DNA of 64,000 bases from Chryseobacterium defluvii (GCF_003634775.1 NZ_RBXB01000003.1:806001-870000); one strand, 5' to 3'; shown: positions 41,422-51,339, counted from the stretch's first letter. Notes: a model not told the origin generated them from the letters alone. Translations and numbers: made by a program.

Positions 41422-42792
41422 TTATTTTGCGTTTTTATCCCCACCAATTACTAATAAAACAGTTTTCAAAATAATAACCAGATCCAGAACAAAACTCCAG
41501 TTTCGGACATAAAATGCATCTGCCAAAACGCGTTTATTCATTTCTACTTCAATATTCCCGAAGTCACCCCTCAGACCATTTACCTGGGCCAAGCCTGTAA
41601 TTCCTGGGTTTACCATGCTTCTTAAACTGTATCTCCCAATTTTAGGTTTATAATAATTGTCTACGGCAAGCATATGGGGACGCGGACCAACCACTGACAT
41701 TTCTCCTTTTAAAACATTGATAAATTGCGGCATTTCATCCAAACTTGTTTTCCTTAGGAATTTGCCTATTTTGGTAATCCTGGAATCATTATCCTGTGTC
41801 GTTTTTGTAGAAGATTCTTCATTGACAACCATAGTTCTGAATTTAATGCAAGTGAAAACCTCTTCATGAAATCCATATCTTTTTTGAAGAAAAAAAACAG
41901 GTCCTTTGGTAGTTGCTTTTATGAGTACGGCAATAATGGGAAAGAGCCAGGAACAGATGAAGGTGAGCACCAGGATGGAAAAAACAACGTCAAACGTTCT
42001 CTTTACTAAAAAGTTGGCATAATAATCCAAAGGATATTTTGCCTGGTTTAAAACAGGTTGTGTTTGAATATAAGCCAGGTCGTAAAGAAAAAAGTCACTT
42101 TGGGTGATACTGGGAATCAGAGAAACATGAACTTTATGGGCTTCCGCTCTTCTGAAAATTTCGTTTTCTGCATGTTCGCCCAGTGAATTCTCACTCGACA
42201 AGAATAAAGTATGGATTTCGTTTTCCTTCCAGAATTCCACAAGCTTGTCCGGACTAATATCATGATAAGGATAGTTGAAGATTCTGTATCCGTAGTCTGT
42301 CCTTTCGCTGAATATATTTCTTAAAATCTCGGTTGAACTGTTTTTGCCCAGAAACATCACATTCCTGTAATTGATCCCAAGGCTCCGGAAATATTTGATA
42401 CCGAAGAATATAAGAGATTTCATAAGAAAAATAAAGAAAAATAAGTAAAAGGAAAGCCAGTAAATATCTGAGTTGAAAAAAACATTATAACTTACTTTTC
42501 CTATTAATAAAACCCCGATTATAAATAGTATGAAATGAATTAAAAGACGCTCAAGAAATAGGGTATAGGTCAAGTTTCTCGGAATATTATAAATTTTTGT
42601 CCTGCCACTCAGAAGCATCCAGAATAAAAATAACAATAAGAGAGAAAATATATTCTGATACCATGTTTCCCGATTATATTTTAAATCTTCATTTCTGCTG
42701 ATAAAGAAAAAAATAAAGATAGATGCAATAACCAGGAGGTCAAGCAAAATGATAATCGACTTTAAATATCTAGAATATCGAATTCTTTGCAT
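41422..42792 (-). CDS. Polyprenyl glycosylphosphotransferase (exopolysaccharide initiating)
   Basis: A 456-residue protein. Four to five N-terminal membrane helices (~12-125) and a CoA-binding-like middle (NVMFLGKNSSTEILRNIF) precede the catalytic domain (~265-456) with one helix, KRTFDVVFSI, GPVFFLQKRYGF, CIKFRTM, TKIGKFLRKTSLDEMPQFINVLKGEMSVVGPRPH and NPGITGLAQVNGLRGD. Members move a sugar-1-phosphate from a nucleotide sugar to undecaprenyl phosphate, the first step of surface polysaccharide assembly. It may serve the cluster starting near 62.3 kb, 20 kb away. Confidence 0.93.
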   Translation of the reverse strand: MQRIRYSRYLKSIIILLDLLVIASIFIFFFISRNEDLKYNRETWYQNIFSLLLLFLFWMLLSGRTKIYNIPRNLTYTLFLERLLIHFILFIIGVLLIGKVSYNVFFNSDIYWLSFYLFFFIFLMKSLIFFGIKYFRSLGINYRNVMFLGKNSSTEILRNIFSERTDYGYRIFNYPYHDISPDKLVEFWKENEIHTLFLSSENSLGEHAENEIFRRAEAHKVHVSLIPSITQSDFFLYDLAYIQTQPVLNQAKYPLDYYANFLVKRTFDVVFSILVLTFICSWLFPIIAVLIKATTKGPVFFLQKRYGFHEEVFTCIKFRTMVVNEESSTKTTQDNDSRITKIGKFLRKTSLDEMPQFINVLKGEMSVVGPRPHMLAVDNYYKPKIGRYSLRSMVNPGITGLAQVNGLRGDFGNIEVEMNKRVLADAFYVRNWSFVLDLVIILKTVLLVIGGDKNAK

Positions 42793-42839
42793 CTAATAAA
42801 TACTATTAAAAACAATACTTCAAGCTAAATTACATATTT

Positions 42840-43469
42840 TTATGGGATGTTCAGATATTTATGAGTTTGCACTGAAGCCTGCCATTCCGGGTGAGCCAAA
42901 ATAAAATCTGTGATTTTAGGATACATTTCATCACGTTTGCTCCATTCACTCTGAAGATATAGCTTACAGTTTTCCGAAACTTTGGCCGCCTGTTCCTCTG
43001 CAAAGGTAAAATCATGATTGTTGAAAATAATAACTTTCAGTTCATTCGCCCTCTGATAAATTTCCTCTTTCGGAAGGCCTGTCTTTTTAGGTGAAAGAGT
43101 AATCCAGTCCAAATGACCGCTCATCGGATAAGCACCTGATGTTTCAATATGGATGGAACATCCCAGTTCTTTCAATCTGGATGTTAATATGTCTAAATTC
43201 CACATTAATGGCTCTCCACCCGTTAATACAATTGTTTTACAATGTTTTGCAGCTGTTTCTGCAATCTCTTCAGCATTCATAAGAGGATGAAGATCAGGAT
43301 TCCAGCTCTCTTTTACATCACACCAGTGACATCCGACATCGCAACCTCCTAAACGGATAAAATAAGCCGCTTTTCCGGTATGTGCCCCCTCTCCCTGTAA
43401 AGTGTAAAAATGCTCCATCACAGGGAGCATTTTACCTTCTTTTAATAAAATATCTTCTTCTTTGTTCAT
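42840..43469 (-). CDS. queE: 7-carboxy-7-deazaguanine synthase
   Basis: A 209-residue radical-SAM enzyme of queuosine synthesis. The cluster motif Cys43-x3-Cys47-x2-Cys50 (GGCDVGCHWCD) follows FYTLQGEGAHTGKAAYFIRL, the substrate-side block. TGGEPLMW is the Gly-rich SAM element. The start at 43469 (MNKEEDILLK) is preferred because the longer frame overlaps folD. It lies 7 bp after folD and is probably cotranscribed. The product is converted to preQ0 by QueC, not present here. Confidence 0.93.
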   Translation of the reverse strand: MNKEEDILLKEGKMLPVMEHFYTLQGEGAHTGKAAYFIRLGGCDVGCHWCDVKESWNPDLHPLMNAEEIAETAAKHCKTIVLTGGEPLMWNLDILTSRLKELGCSIHIETSGAYPMSGHLDWITLSPKKTGLPKEEIYQRANELKVIIFNNHDFTFAEEQAAKVSENCKLYLQSEWSKRDEMYPKITDFILAHPEWQASVQTHKYLNIP

Positions 43470-43476
43470 TTTAAAA

Positions 43477-44361
43477 TTAGTCGTTATAGACCGAAGTTTT
43501 GTACGCAATGATGGTGTTTTTCATCAGCATCGCTCTTGTCATAGGTCCGACTCCTCCCGGAACAGGGGTGATCCAGCTTGCTTTTGTGGCACAACTGTCA
43601 AAATCCACATCACCTGCAAGGTGGTAACCTTTTGGAGAATCGTCGTCTACTCTTGTAATTCCTACGTCAATAACTACTGCTCCTTCTTTGATCATGTCTC
43701 CTTTTAAGAAGTGAGGATCCCCTAAAGCGGTAATAACGATGTCTGCTTTTTTAGTATATTCTTCAATGTCTTTAGTATAAGAGTGTGTAAGGGTAACGGT
43801 AGAGTTTCCCGGGAAATCTTTTCTTCCCATCAAAATACTCATAGGTCTTCCTACAATCTTACTTCTTCCGATGATTACACAGTCTTTCCCTTTTGTTTCA
43901 ATATTATATCTTTCCAATAACGTTAAAATTCCGAATGGAGTCGCAGGTAAGAACGTATCCATTTCCAATGCCATTTTTCCGAAGTTTTCAGGGTGGAATC
44001 CGTCAACATCTTTTCTTGGATCGATAGCATTGATAATTTTTTCCTGATCGATCTGATCCGGTAAAGGCAACTGAACGATAAATCCGTCAACTGCTTTAGA
44101 TTTATTTAATTCATCAATTTTTTCCAATAATTCAGATTCAGAAACCGTACTTGGGAATTTGATTAAACTGGATTGAAAACCTACTTCTTCACAGTCTTTC
44201 ACTTTAGAGTTTACATACGCCTTACTTGCGCCGTTGTTCCCTACAAGAATAGCCACCAAATGAGGAGCCCTTCTTTTTCCTTCAAGGATTTTTTCAACTT
44301 CTACCTTGATTTCTGCTTTTATTTCTTTGGATACTTTAAGTCCGTCAAGAATTTCTGCCAT
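43477..44361 (-). CDS. folD: Methylenetetrahydrofolate dehydrogenase / methenyltetrahydrofolate cyclohydrolase
   Basis: A 294-residue bifunctional folate enzyme. Family blocks: ILVGNNGASKAYVNSKVK with the catalytic Lys, VDGFIVQLPLPDQID, DPRKDVDGFHPENFGKM, CVIIGRSKIVGRPMSILM (nucleotide binding) and VITALGDPHFLKGDMIKEGAVVIDVG, ending in TPVPGGVGPMTRAML. The start at 44361 (MAEILDG) fits the family. A -7 box on the minus strand at 44393-44386 suggests its own promoter within the pgi 3' end. Confidence 0.95.
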   Translation of the reverse strand: MAEILDGLKVSKEIKAEIKVEVEKILEGKRRAPHLVAILVGNNGASKAYVNSKVKDCEEVGFQSSLIKFPSTVSESELLEKIDELNKSKAVDGFIVQLPLPDQIDQEKIINAIDPRKDVDGFHPENFGKMALEMDTFLPATPFGILTLLERYNIETKGKDCVIIGRSKIVGRPMSILMGRKDFPGNSTVTLTHSYTKDIEEYTKKADIVITALGDPHFLKGDMIKEGAVVIDVGITRVDDDSPKGYHLAGDVDFDSCATKASWITPVPGGVGPMTRAMLMKNTIIAYKTSVYND

Positions 44362-44385
44362 TTTACTTTTATTAGATATTGAGTT

Positions 44386-44393
44386 CAAATTTA
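44386..44393 (-). promoter_or_regulatory. -7 box before folD (minus strand)
   Basis: Minus-strand TAAATTTG overlaps the pgi stop codon, 24 bp before the folD start. A TTG lies 24 bp upstream, slightly farther than ideal. Confidence 0.45.
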
Positions 44394-46031
44394 CTTATTT
44401 CCTTTATAATAGTTGATCAATCCATTCGTAGAACTGTCATGAGACGTGATCATTTCACTATTTTCAAGCTCGGGCAAAATCTTGTTTGCCAAAACCTTTC
44501 CTAATTCCACTCCGAACTGATCAAAGCTGAAGATATTCCAGATCACCCCCTGAACAAAAATTTTATGTTCATACATTGCAATTAGCTGTCCCAATGAAAA
44601 AGGAGTTAATTCTTTGAACATAAATGAATTAGTAGGGGTGTTTCCGTGGAAAACCTTGAAATTTAATAATCTGTCTATTTCTTCATCAGATTTCCCGGAA
44701 TTTCTTAATTCCTCTTCAACTTCCTCTTCCGTTTTTCCAAAAGCAAGCGCTTCAGTCTGAGCAAAGAAGTTGGCTAGCAATTTTTCCTGGTGATCAGAAA
44801 TGTCATTACAGCTTTTTACATAAGCGATAAAATCTGCAGGAATCAATTCTGTACCCTGATGAATCAATTGGTAGAATGCATGCTGTCCGTTAGTTCCCGG
44901 TTCGCCCCAAATGATTGGTCCTGTTTCATATTCCACAAATTCTCCGCTTCTGTCAACACATTTACCATTACTTTCCATATCTCCTTGCTGAAGATAGGCT
45001 GCAAATCTGTCTAAATATTGTGAATAAGGCAAAATAGCATAGCTTGTTGCTGCATAAAAGTTACGATACCAGATTCCTAAAAGCCCCATTAAAACAGGAA
45101 CGTTTTCAGAGAAATCCGCAGCCTGGAAATGCTGATCGGTATCAAATGCTCCTTTTAAAAGCTGTTCAAAGTTGTCATAACCTACCGCAAGGACGATACT
45201 CAATCCGATCGCACTCCAAAGAGAGTACCTTCCGCCAACCCAATCCCAGAATTCAAAGATATTTTCTTCTGCAATCCCGAATTTTTTAACTTCCTGAATA
45301 TTAGTGGATAAAGCGACAAAGTGCTTGGCCACGTCTTCCTGTTTTCCTGCTTTTAAGAACCAGTCTTTTGCAGAATGGGCATTCGTCATTGTTTCCTGGG
45401 TGGTAAACGTTTTGGAAGCAATAATGAATAAAGTGGTTTCAGGATTTAAATCTTTAACTACTTCAGCTATATGATTTCCGTCCACGTTGGAAACAAAGTG
45501 AACTTGTAATCTGGTTTTAAAATGTTTCAAAGCGGAAACAACCATTACAGGCCCCAAATCTGAGCCTCCGATCCCAATATTCACAACATCAGTGATTTCT
45601 TTTCCGCTGAAACCTTTATGTTCTCCTGAAATAATGCTTTCGGAAAAAGATTTCATGTGCTGAAGAACTCTTTTGATCTGAGGTTTGATATTTTCACCGT
45701 CAACCAGAATCTCTTTATCGGAAAAATCTCTTAAAGCTGTATGAAGAACAGCTCTTCCTTCTGTTTCATTGATCTTATCTCCTGAGAACATTTTGGAAAT
45801 GGCATCCTTTAACTGGCATTCGTCTGCAAGATTTAATAAAAGCTCTTTTGTTCGGGAGTCCATTAAGTTTTTGGAATAATCGAAAAGGAAATTATTTCTT
45901 TTTACAGAAAATTCTTCAAAACGGCTCGGGTTGTATTGGAAAAGGCTTCTTAAATCAAAATCATTACCTGCAAAATGTTCGTCAAGGGCTTTCCAGCTGT
46001 TGGTTTGTATAGGATTTATTTTTGATAGCAT
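44391..46031 (-). CDS. pgi: Glucose-6-phosphate isomerase
   Basis: A 546-residue glycolytic enzyme. Motifs include [26 protein letters not shown], the signature [31 protein letters not shown] with catalytic Glu and His, and [11 protein letters not shown] near the C terminus. Length is the normal ~545. It heads the group pgi-folD-queE on the minus strand, with a -7 box and a nearby terminator of the preceding gene. Confidence 0.96.
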   Translation of the reverse strand: MLSKINPIQTNSWKALDEHFAGNDFDLRSLFQYNPSRFEEFSVKRNNFLFDYSKNLMDSRTKELLLNLADECQLKDAISKMFSGDKINETEGRAVLHTALRDFSDKEILVDGENIKPQIKRVLQHMKSFSESIISGEHKGFSGKEITDVVNIGIGGSDLGPVMVVSALKHFKTRLQVHFVSNVDGNHIAEVVKDLNPETTLFIIASKTFTTQETMTNAHSAKDWFLKAGKQEDVAKHFVALSTNIQEVKKFGIAEENIFEFWDWVGGRYSLWSAIGLSIVLAVGYDNFEQLLKGAFDTDQHFQAADFSENVPVLMGLLGIWYRNFYAATSYAILPYSQYLDRFAAYLQQGDMESNGKCVDRSGEFVEYETGPIIWGEPGTNGQHAFYQLIHQGTELIPADFIAYVKSCNDISDHQEKLLANFFAQTEALAFGKTEEEVEEELRNSGKSDEEIDRLLNFKVFHGNTPTNSFMFKELTPFSLGQLIAMYEHKIFVQGVIWNIFSFDQFGVELGKVLANKILPELENSEMITSHDSSTNGLINYYKGNK

Positions 46032-46111
46032 ATTGTAGAATTATATATAAACAGGAATAGTTTACAGCGTTGAAAAATATTTCAAAACCAAGCATATAAT
46101 TTCCTGGTTTG

Positions 46112-46119
46112 CAAATTTA
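46112..46119 (-). promoter_or_regulatory. -7 box before pgi (minus strand)
   Basis: Minus-strand TAAATTTG, with a TTG 16 bp upstream (46138-46136), 81 bp before the pgi start. Confidence 0.5.
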
Positions 46120-46123
46120 AGGA

Positions 46124-46153
46124 AAAATAAAACCCCAAATAAATTTGAGGTCA
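46124..46153 (-). terminator. Terminator of the sigma-factor operon (minus strand)
   Basis: On the minus strand, ACCTCAAA / TTTGGGGT (with G-U pairs) and a 4-nt loop precede TTTATTTTT. It lies 84 bp after the membrane protein gene. Confidence 0.65.
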
Positions 46154-46236
46154 ATAAATAACATTTTTTTAAAGTAAGGCACGGAGATTCATCTGAAGCC
46201 TTTATCGATTATGGGAATAAGAGATCGGAAATATTC

Positions 46237-46848
46237 TTATTCATACTCCGTTTCATTCAGGATAGTTTCTAATTGCTTGGCGTAGCGTCCGTAAATATAT
46301 TTTGTCCATAAAACAATACTTGCTACCACAAATAAAGTTCCTATCAATACCACCAAAATTAAAGTTTGCTGATGAGATGAAGCAAGGTCAGAAATTGACT
46401 TTCCCTTTTCTTCAAGCTGATTATAAATAGCCAGACCAATTGTTAATAGAAAGTGAGGCAGCAAAAGAAACCCGAAAGACTGGTATCTTTCCATGTTCAG
46501 ACGCAGTTCGTAATAGATTTTCCACAGGCTGTTTCTTGTATTTCCGGTGTACAGTTCAGTCTGTTTGTAAAATTGATAGAACCCATAAAGATAATAAGAG
46601 GAAATTACTACCAACATGGCATAGGACGTATAATAAATGACATATTGTGAAGAAGGAAATCCGAATTGAAATGGGAAAAAAGCGATTAATATAATGGCTA
46701 TAACCTGCATTACAAATTCCCTTTTCATTGTTCTCTGGATGCGTTCAATAGGATGTTTGCTCTCCTTTAGCTTTTTTATAGAGTCGGGAATATTGATATC
46801 TTCATTGTTCTCATTATTCCATTCATTTTTTAATTGATCAAAATTCAT
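46237..46848 (-). CDS. Membrane protein paired with ECF sigma factor
   Basis: A 203-residue protein with a soluble N terminus (~1-45, including DIPDSIKKLKESKHPIERIQRTMKREF) and four membrane helices (~47-65, ~70-90, ~125-145, ~165-190). It overlaps the sigma-factor gene by 11 bp, the standard arrangement for sigma/anti-sigma pairs. It has no zinc-binding HxxxCxxC motif and more helices than a typical anti-sigma factor, so the anti-sigma role is only inferred from position. Confidence 0.65.
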   Translation of the reverse strand: MNFDQLKNEWNNENNEDINIPDSIKKLKESKHPIERIQRTMKREFVMQVIAIILIAFFPFQFGFPSSQYVIYYTSYAMLVVISSYYLYGFYQFYKQTELYTGNTRNSLWKIYYELRLNMERYQSFGFLLLPHFLLTIGLAIYNQLEEKGKSISDLASSHQQTLILVVLIGTLFVVASIVLWTKYIYGRYAKQLETILNETEYE

Positions 46849-47347
46849 AACCTGATTTTTTTATGATTTGCTGTATTTTTTCTTTTGTTCTGTTGAGTTT
46901 TACACGGGCGTTGCCTTCACTTAGCCCGAGATGGTTTCCGATTTCACGATGAGAAAGCCCTTCCATAAAGTAAAAGATGATAGCTTTTTCCAAAGGATTG
47001 AGCTCCTGGACCGCTTTATAAAAAATCTCCAATTGTTTATCTTTTGCAGGATTGTATTCTTCGGTCTGTACTTCAAAATGATGAGGTGCGTCGGAATGAT
47101 TCGTCGTTCTTTGTTTTTCTTTTTTTAAATAAGTAATAGCAGTATTGATGGCTACACGGTACATCCATGTGGAAAATTCACTGTTTCCTTTAAAGCTCTG
47201 ATAAGATTTCCAGAGCTGTATCATTATTTCCTGCTGGAGGTCTTCCCGGTCCTCTAACGAATCAGCATACATTCTGGAGGCCTTGTATAAAATGCCTTTG
47301 TGCTGATTGACCTGTTTCAAAAATGTGATTTCTGTTTGATTGTTCAC
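46838..47347 (-). CDS. ECF-type RNA polymerase sigma factor
   Basis: A 169-residue sigma-70 family factor. Region 2 is at residues ~15-85 (YADSLEDREDLQQEIMIQLWKSYQSFKGNSEFSTWMYRVAINTAITYLKKEK, in part), and region 4 at ~110-165 (LNPLEKAIIFYFMEGLSHREIGNHLGLSEGNARVKLNRTKEKIQ). It should direct polymerase to a small regulon, possibly including its own operon; the signal is unknown. The downstream membrane gene overlaps it by 11 bp. Confidence 0.92.
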   Translation of the reverse strand: MNNQTEITFLKQVNQHKGILYKASRMYADSLEDREDLQQEIMIQLWKSYQSFKGNSEFSTWMYRVAINTAITYLKKEKQRTTNHSDAPHHFEVQTEEYNPAKDKQLEIFYKAVQELNPLEKAIIFYFMEGLSHREIGNHLGLSEGNARVKLNRTKEKIQQIIKKSGYEF

Positions 47348-47365
47348 CGTATTTCTCTGGTTTTG

Positions 47366-48223
47366 TTACAGGTTGCTAATTGGTTTTACAGTATATCCTT
47401 TAGATTTTAATAAACTGATCAATCCGTTATCTCCCCATAAATGGCCGCTTCCCACTGCGAAAAATGAACGTTCCTTTTTCATCATTTCCGGCATCTTTTC
47501 AACCCAGTTTTTATTTCTGTTAGAAAGCATAGCTTCTTCCTGTTTTTCATTCATGAATCTTTTGTCTTTAAGAAGCATATCTAATGTTTTGAGGTCCTCA
47601 TTTTTGAAGGCATTAATCGTTTTTTGCATCAGGATTTCATATTCTTTACCCATTTTCAGTTGAGCGATAATGTCTTTTAAATGGTATGCCTTGTTTATAG
47701 AATTCAACTGATCGTTAACACTTTCCAATCCTTTAATACTTTTTTTCTCCTTTAATGCCTTTTGCAAAAGCTCTAATTCATACATTTTCACCTCTGTTTG
47801 CGGACACGGAATTGCTTTGGTGGAAATAAGAGCATATAATGCCTGAGAACTGTAATTGTCTACATTTTGTAAATTAGTGTGATACTCTTTTAAGATTTCA
47901 TCTAATTCATTTGCCTCTGTAGAAGTAAGCTGTTCAGAGATCTTTTTATCTGCCTGAAGCATTTTTTGTAAGGCGGTCATTTCTCCCGGATCTGTATAAT
48001 TGATTTCCATGACAAGGCTTTCCGATTTTTCAAGAGCTTTAAGTACTTTGGGCTTCATTTCAAAATCTTTTTTGCACATTACATGGATTGTTCCAAGCAG
48101 ATAAGAAGGTTGAGACAGTCCGTTCCCTGAAATTTCCCATAAAATACTTTTGTCCTGTGCCTTTGTAATAACAGCTGTGAATGATAATAAAACGGCTAAT
48201 CCAAATGTAACTAATTTTTTCAT
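47366..48223 (-). CDS. TraB/GumN family protein (secreted)
   Basis: A 285-residue exported protein with a signal peptide cut near TKAQ (residue 22). LWEISGNGLSQPSYLLGTIHVMC is the family N-terminal block with GTIH; the C-terminal FFAVGSGHLWGDNGLISLLKSKGY is its counterpart with the GxxH element. Members resemble metal-dependent proteases of the TIKI type, but the bacterial role is unproven. It is 18 bp upstream of the sigma factor gene start, so it may be in the same transcript. Confidence 0.88.
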   Translation of the reverse strand: MKKLVTFGLAVLLSFTAVITKAQDKSILWEISGNGLSQPSYLLGTIHVMCKKDFEMKPKVLKALEKSESLVMEINYTDPGEMTALQKMLQADKKISEQLTSTEANELDEILKEYHTNLQNVDNYSSQALYALISTKAIPCPQTEVKMYELELLQKALKEKKSIKGLESVNDQLNSINKAYHLKDIIAQLKMGKEYEILMQKTINAFKNEDLKTLDMLLKDKRFMNEKQEEAMLSNRNKNWVEKMPEMMKKERSFFAVGSGHLWGDNGLISLLKSKGYTVKPISNL

Positions 48224-48310
48224 GATATTATTTTTTGATTTTTTATGGTTTTAATGAGTAGGTAATAGAGTGAAAAGTTTCGTTACAGTTTTTTTTGAAA
48301 AAAATAAAAG

Positions 48311-48334
48311 AAAAACCTCCGGGGGAACCGGAGG
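48311..48334 (-). terminator. Terminator after DUF4349 gene (minus strand)
   Basis: CCTCCGG / CCGGAGG stem with a 5-nt loop; the plus-strand A-run at 48311-48315 is a T-run on the minus strand. Confidence 0.85.
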
Positions 48335-48388
48335 CTTGTAAAATCTAAAATTATGATGATAACCGAGAGGTTAGGATAGCATGATCAA

Positions 48389-49300
48389 TCATTCAGAAAG
48401 GGTTGGAGTATTGTTTTTCAAAGGCTTTCTTTTTCTTAAAAAATATATGACTAATCCCAGTATTAATAAAATTGGCCAAACAGTAATCAATCCTACTGCA
48501 ATTTTTTGAATCAGGTAAAAACCTTCTACAAAAGCATTTTTAGCATCGTAGATAAAATTGAATTTATATTTATTATCAATATTATGGGAATTGGTTATAG
48601 CAATTTCAGCAATGCGGAGTTTAGGTTCCTTGATGTAAATATCAATAGTACTGTATTTCAGATTATCGGTAACATCCATATTGGCGAGCTGTTGCAAATT
48701 ATCTTCCGTCATATTTTCATCTCCCATTTTCACCTTGTCTTTATTGGTTTTCAGTTGAGAGATATTTTCGCCGGTTTTTTTGATTCTTTTCCCTTCCAGT
48801 TCTGCATACTTTATATTTGCAGTTACATCCTCCGCATTGATGACCCTTGAGTTCAAAAACAGTTTTTTATTATTGATTAGAGTCAAAAGCTCACCCAATC
48901 TTTCTGTAGGGACACGCACCTGCATCGTGTTTTCTGTCTGATATTTCTTTACCAGCATCGCATTTTCATTGGAAGTATTGTAAATGTCTTCCGAAATTAC
49001 ATTGCTGTGTAATTCACTATGAGTTACGAATCCTCCCAGATCCTGAACTGATTTTTCAATGGAAATCGTCGCTTCATAAACATCCTTCACTTCCATATTG
49101 ACATCTGCTGTTTTGATGAATTGTTTATCTTTTACCTTCATATTGGCAACAGAAGAAACACTGTCGGAAATCATAGCCGAAGCAGAATCTGCGGAAGCCG
49201 ATAGTTCATAATCGCTTGCTGTTGCCTCGCCTTTTTTACATGAGTATACACCTAAAAGCAGTAATGATGCTAATGATAATTTGATGTAAGTGGTTTTCAT
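48389..49300 (-). CDS. DUF4349 family lipoprotein
   Basis: A 303-residue lipoprotein (lipobox VYSC, Cys21). The DUF4349 core covers residues ~55-245: FIKTADVNMEVKDVYEATISIEKSVQDLGGFVTHSE, a coiled-coil middle, and a final beta strand KYSTIDIYIKEP. A single membrane helix near residues 272-293 is followed by a basic stop-transfer tail (FLRKRKPLKNN). It may bridge membrane and periplasm; the function is unknown. It is divergent from the acyl-CoA dehydrogenase gene. Confidence 0.85.
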   Translation of the reverse strand: MKTTYIKLSLASLLLLGVYSCKKGEATASDYELSASADSASAMISDSVSSVANMKVKDKQFIKTADVNMEVKDVYEATISIEKSVQDLGGFVTHSELHSNVISEDIYNTSNENAMLVKKYQTENTMQVRVPTERLGELLTLINNKKLFLNSRVINAEDVTANIKYAELEGKRIKKTGENISQLKTNKDKVKMGDENMTEDNLQQLANMDVTDNLKYSTIDIYIKEPKLRIAEIAITNSHNIDNKYKFNFIYDAKNAFVEGFYLIQKIAVGLITVWPILLILGLVIYFLRKRKPLKNNTPTLSE

Positions 49301-49506
49301 AATGTTGATTTTTATTGTTTTGCTTACCTCAAAGTTCAGCCTGATTTTTTTGTAATATTTGAAAATTGCAAGTAAAAAATTTGTAAATAAAATAGCATGG
49401 ATAAATATATGTAAATCAATACTTTGTAAAACGCGTGATTAAATTAAGGCTTAATTTCGGATTGATTTTTGCATGCTTTTTACAAACCAAAACCACCATA
49501 ATAACT

Positions 49507-50865
49507 ATGTCCAGCCCTTTTTCCAAAATCAAAAACGCAATAGAGTTATTCAAGTCAATAGACTTTGATCAGCTGAGTGCCATTTCTCAAAAAGTGGACC
49601 TTCCGAAACTGATGCATAATTTTTCAAAATTAGATGACAAACAGTTGAGCGGATTAATGAAAATGCTTGATCCGGATAAACCGAAAAAAGAGCTTCCGCC
49701 CATTGATGGAGATTTCTACGATATCTATCATACGCTGACACCGGAACAAAGAGACATTCAGCTTAAAGTAAGGGCTTTCATGGAAAAAGAAGTGAAACCT
49801 CTGGTCAACCACTACTGGCTGAGAGATGAATTTCCGTTTGAATTGATTCCGAAATTCCAGAAGCTGGATATCTGCGGAGTAACCTATGAAGGATACGGCT
49901 GTCCCGGAATGCCGTTTTTGATGGAAGGGGTCATTGCAATGGAAATGGCGAGAATTGATGCATCTATTGCCACTTTTTTTGGAGTACAGTCCGGATTGGC
50001 TATGGGCTCTATCTACATCTGCGGATCCGAAGAACAAAAACAGAAATGGCTTCCACAAATGCAGAAATTCGAGAAAATCGGCGCGTTTGGATTAACGGAG
50101 CCGGAAGTAGGTTCGGGAGCAGCAGGTGGTTTAACGGTAACCTGTAAAAAAACACCTGAAGGCTGGATACTGAACGGACAAAAAAAATGGATTGGAAACG
50201 CAACTTTTGCTGACCTGGTGATCATTTGGGCAAGAGATCTGGATAATGGGGAAGTAAAAGGGTTTATTGTAGAAAAAGATAATCCCGGATATTCCGTAGA
50301 GAAGATCAAAGGGAAAATGGCCTTAAGAATTGTTCAGAACGGACTGATCACGTTAAAAGACTGTCTGGTTACGGAGGAAAATCGCCTCCAGAATGCCAAT
50401 TCATTTAAAGATACGGGGAAAGTCCTGCGTATGACAAGGGCCGGAGTGGCGTGGATGGCAACGGGATGTGCAAGAGGAGCTTATGAAAGTGCATTGGATT
50501 ATACCAGAAAAAGAGAACAATTCGGAAAACCTATCGCTTCATTCCAGATGATTCAGGGACATCTCGTAGAAATGTTATCGAATCTCACCGCTATGCAAAC
50601 GATGGTATTCAGATTATCCGAAATGCAGGACGAAGGGATTCTGAAAGATGAGCACGCTTCTTTAGCCAAGGTTTTCTGCACCTTGAGAACCAGGGACATT
50701 GTTTCCAGGGCACGTGAAGTAATGGGAGGAAACGGAATTCTTCTGGAGTATGATGTTGCAAGATTTGTTGCTGATGCGGAAGCCATTTATTCCTATGAAG
50801 GAACGAAAGAAATCAATTCATTAATTGTAGGAAGGTCTATTACAGGCTTCAGTGCATTTGTATAA
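49507..50865 (+). CDS. Acyl-CoA dehydrogenase family protein (glutaryl-CoA dehydrogenase-like)
   Basis: A 452-residue flavoenzyme. Residues ~75-452 hold the acyl-CoA dehydrogenase fold, with GAFGLTEPEVGSGAAG, WILNGQKKWIGNATFADLVIIWAR (FAD-binding block), YTRKREQFGKPIASFQMIQ and VMGGNGILLEYDVARFVADAEAIYSYEGTKEIN with the catalytic Glu region. The ~70-residue N-terminal extension with LSAISQKVDLPKLMHNFSKLD is extra to the core. The start at 49507 replaces the longer frame at 49435. The substrate may be glutaryl-CoA or another acyl-CoA. Confidence 0.9.
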   Translation: MSSPFSKIKNAIELFKSIDFDQLSAISQKVDLPKLMHNFSKLDDKQLSGLMKMLDPDKPKKELPPIDGDFYDIYHTLTPEQRDIQLKVRAFMEKEVKPLVNHYWLRDEFPFELIPKFQKLDICGVTYEGYGCPGMPFLMEGVIAMEMARIDASIATFFGVQSGLAMGSIYICGSEEQKQKWLPQMQKFEKIGAFGLTEPEVGSGAAGGLTVTCKKTPEGWILNGQKKWIGNATFADLVIIWARDLDNGEVKGFIVEKDNPGYSVEKIKGKMALRIVQNGLITLKDCLVTEENRLQNANSFKDTGKVLRMTRAGVAWMATGCARGAYESALDYTRKREQFGKPIASFQMIQGHLVEMLSNLTAMQTMVFRLSEMQDEGILKDEHASLAKVFCTLRTRDIVSRAREVMGGNGILLEYDVARFVADAEAIYSYEGTKEINSLIVGRSITGFSAFV

Positions 50866-50873
50866 TTTAAAAA

Positions 50874-50952
50874 TGAATGGTCAATAGTCAATTAACCTTG
50901 TTGTCAATTTTAAGAATTCACTTGCGAAGCAAAATTCACGATTGACCTTTCA
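50874..50952. repeat. Imperfect palindromic intergenic element
   Basis: TGAATGGTCAAT (50874-50885) and ATTGACCTTTCA (50941-50952) pair 11 of 12, with further inner words (GTCAATTTTAAGAATTCAC, TTGCGAAGC). It shares words with the element at 36168 and lies between convergent genes. Confidence 0.65.
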
Positions 50953-50961
50953 CTTAACATA

Positions 50962-51339
50962 TTAGCTTACTAAAGCTTTATATTTTTCTTTATTATCAAT
51001 AATCATCCAAAGGTTGATCAGGAACATCACTCCCGCAATTGTCATTCCCATGGGAGATTTATCCATGGTGAAAACATGAACAACAATTCCTACCATTACA
51101 GGTAAAATAACAATAGCTCCTAAAGCTCTTGTTTTTGGGAAAATAAATAATAGTCCCCCAATGATTTCTACAATTCCAACTAATGGCATCAACCAGCTGA
51201 TTTCTCCAAAAGCAGCGAAAAGCTTCATTTGTTCCGGAGTGGGTTTCTCCATGGGCATATAATTAAAGAATTTGTTCAATCCGGCATTAATGAACATAAG
51301 CCCGAAAAGTAAGCTTACAATGAATTTTACTATTTTCAT
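50962..51339 (-). CDS. DoxX family membrane protein
   Basis: A 125-residue protein with four membrane helices. The DoxX pattern is visible: LLFGLMFINAGLNKFF at the N terminus, WLMPLVGIVEIIGGLLFIFPKTRALGAIVILPVMVGIVVHVF in the middle. The start at 51339 coincides with the hydrophobic N terminus; the frame to 51393 adds 18 polar residues. Members are linked to sulfur or redox stress in other species; here no partner gene indicates a role. Confidence 0.88.
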   Translation of the reverse strand: MKIVKFIVSLLFGLMFINAGLNKFFNYMPMEKPTPEQMKLFAAFGEISWLMPLVGIVEIIGGLLFIFPKTRALGAIVILPVMVGIVVHVFTMDKSPMGMTIAGVMFLINLWMIIDNKEKYKALVS

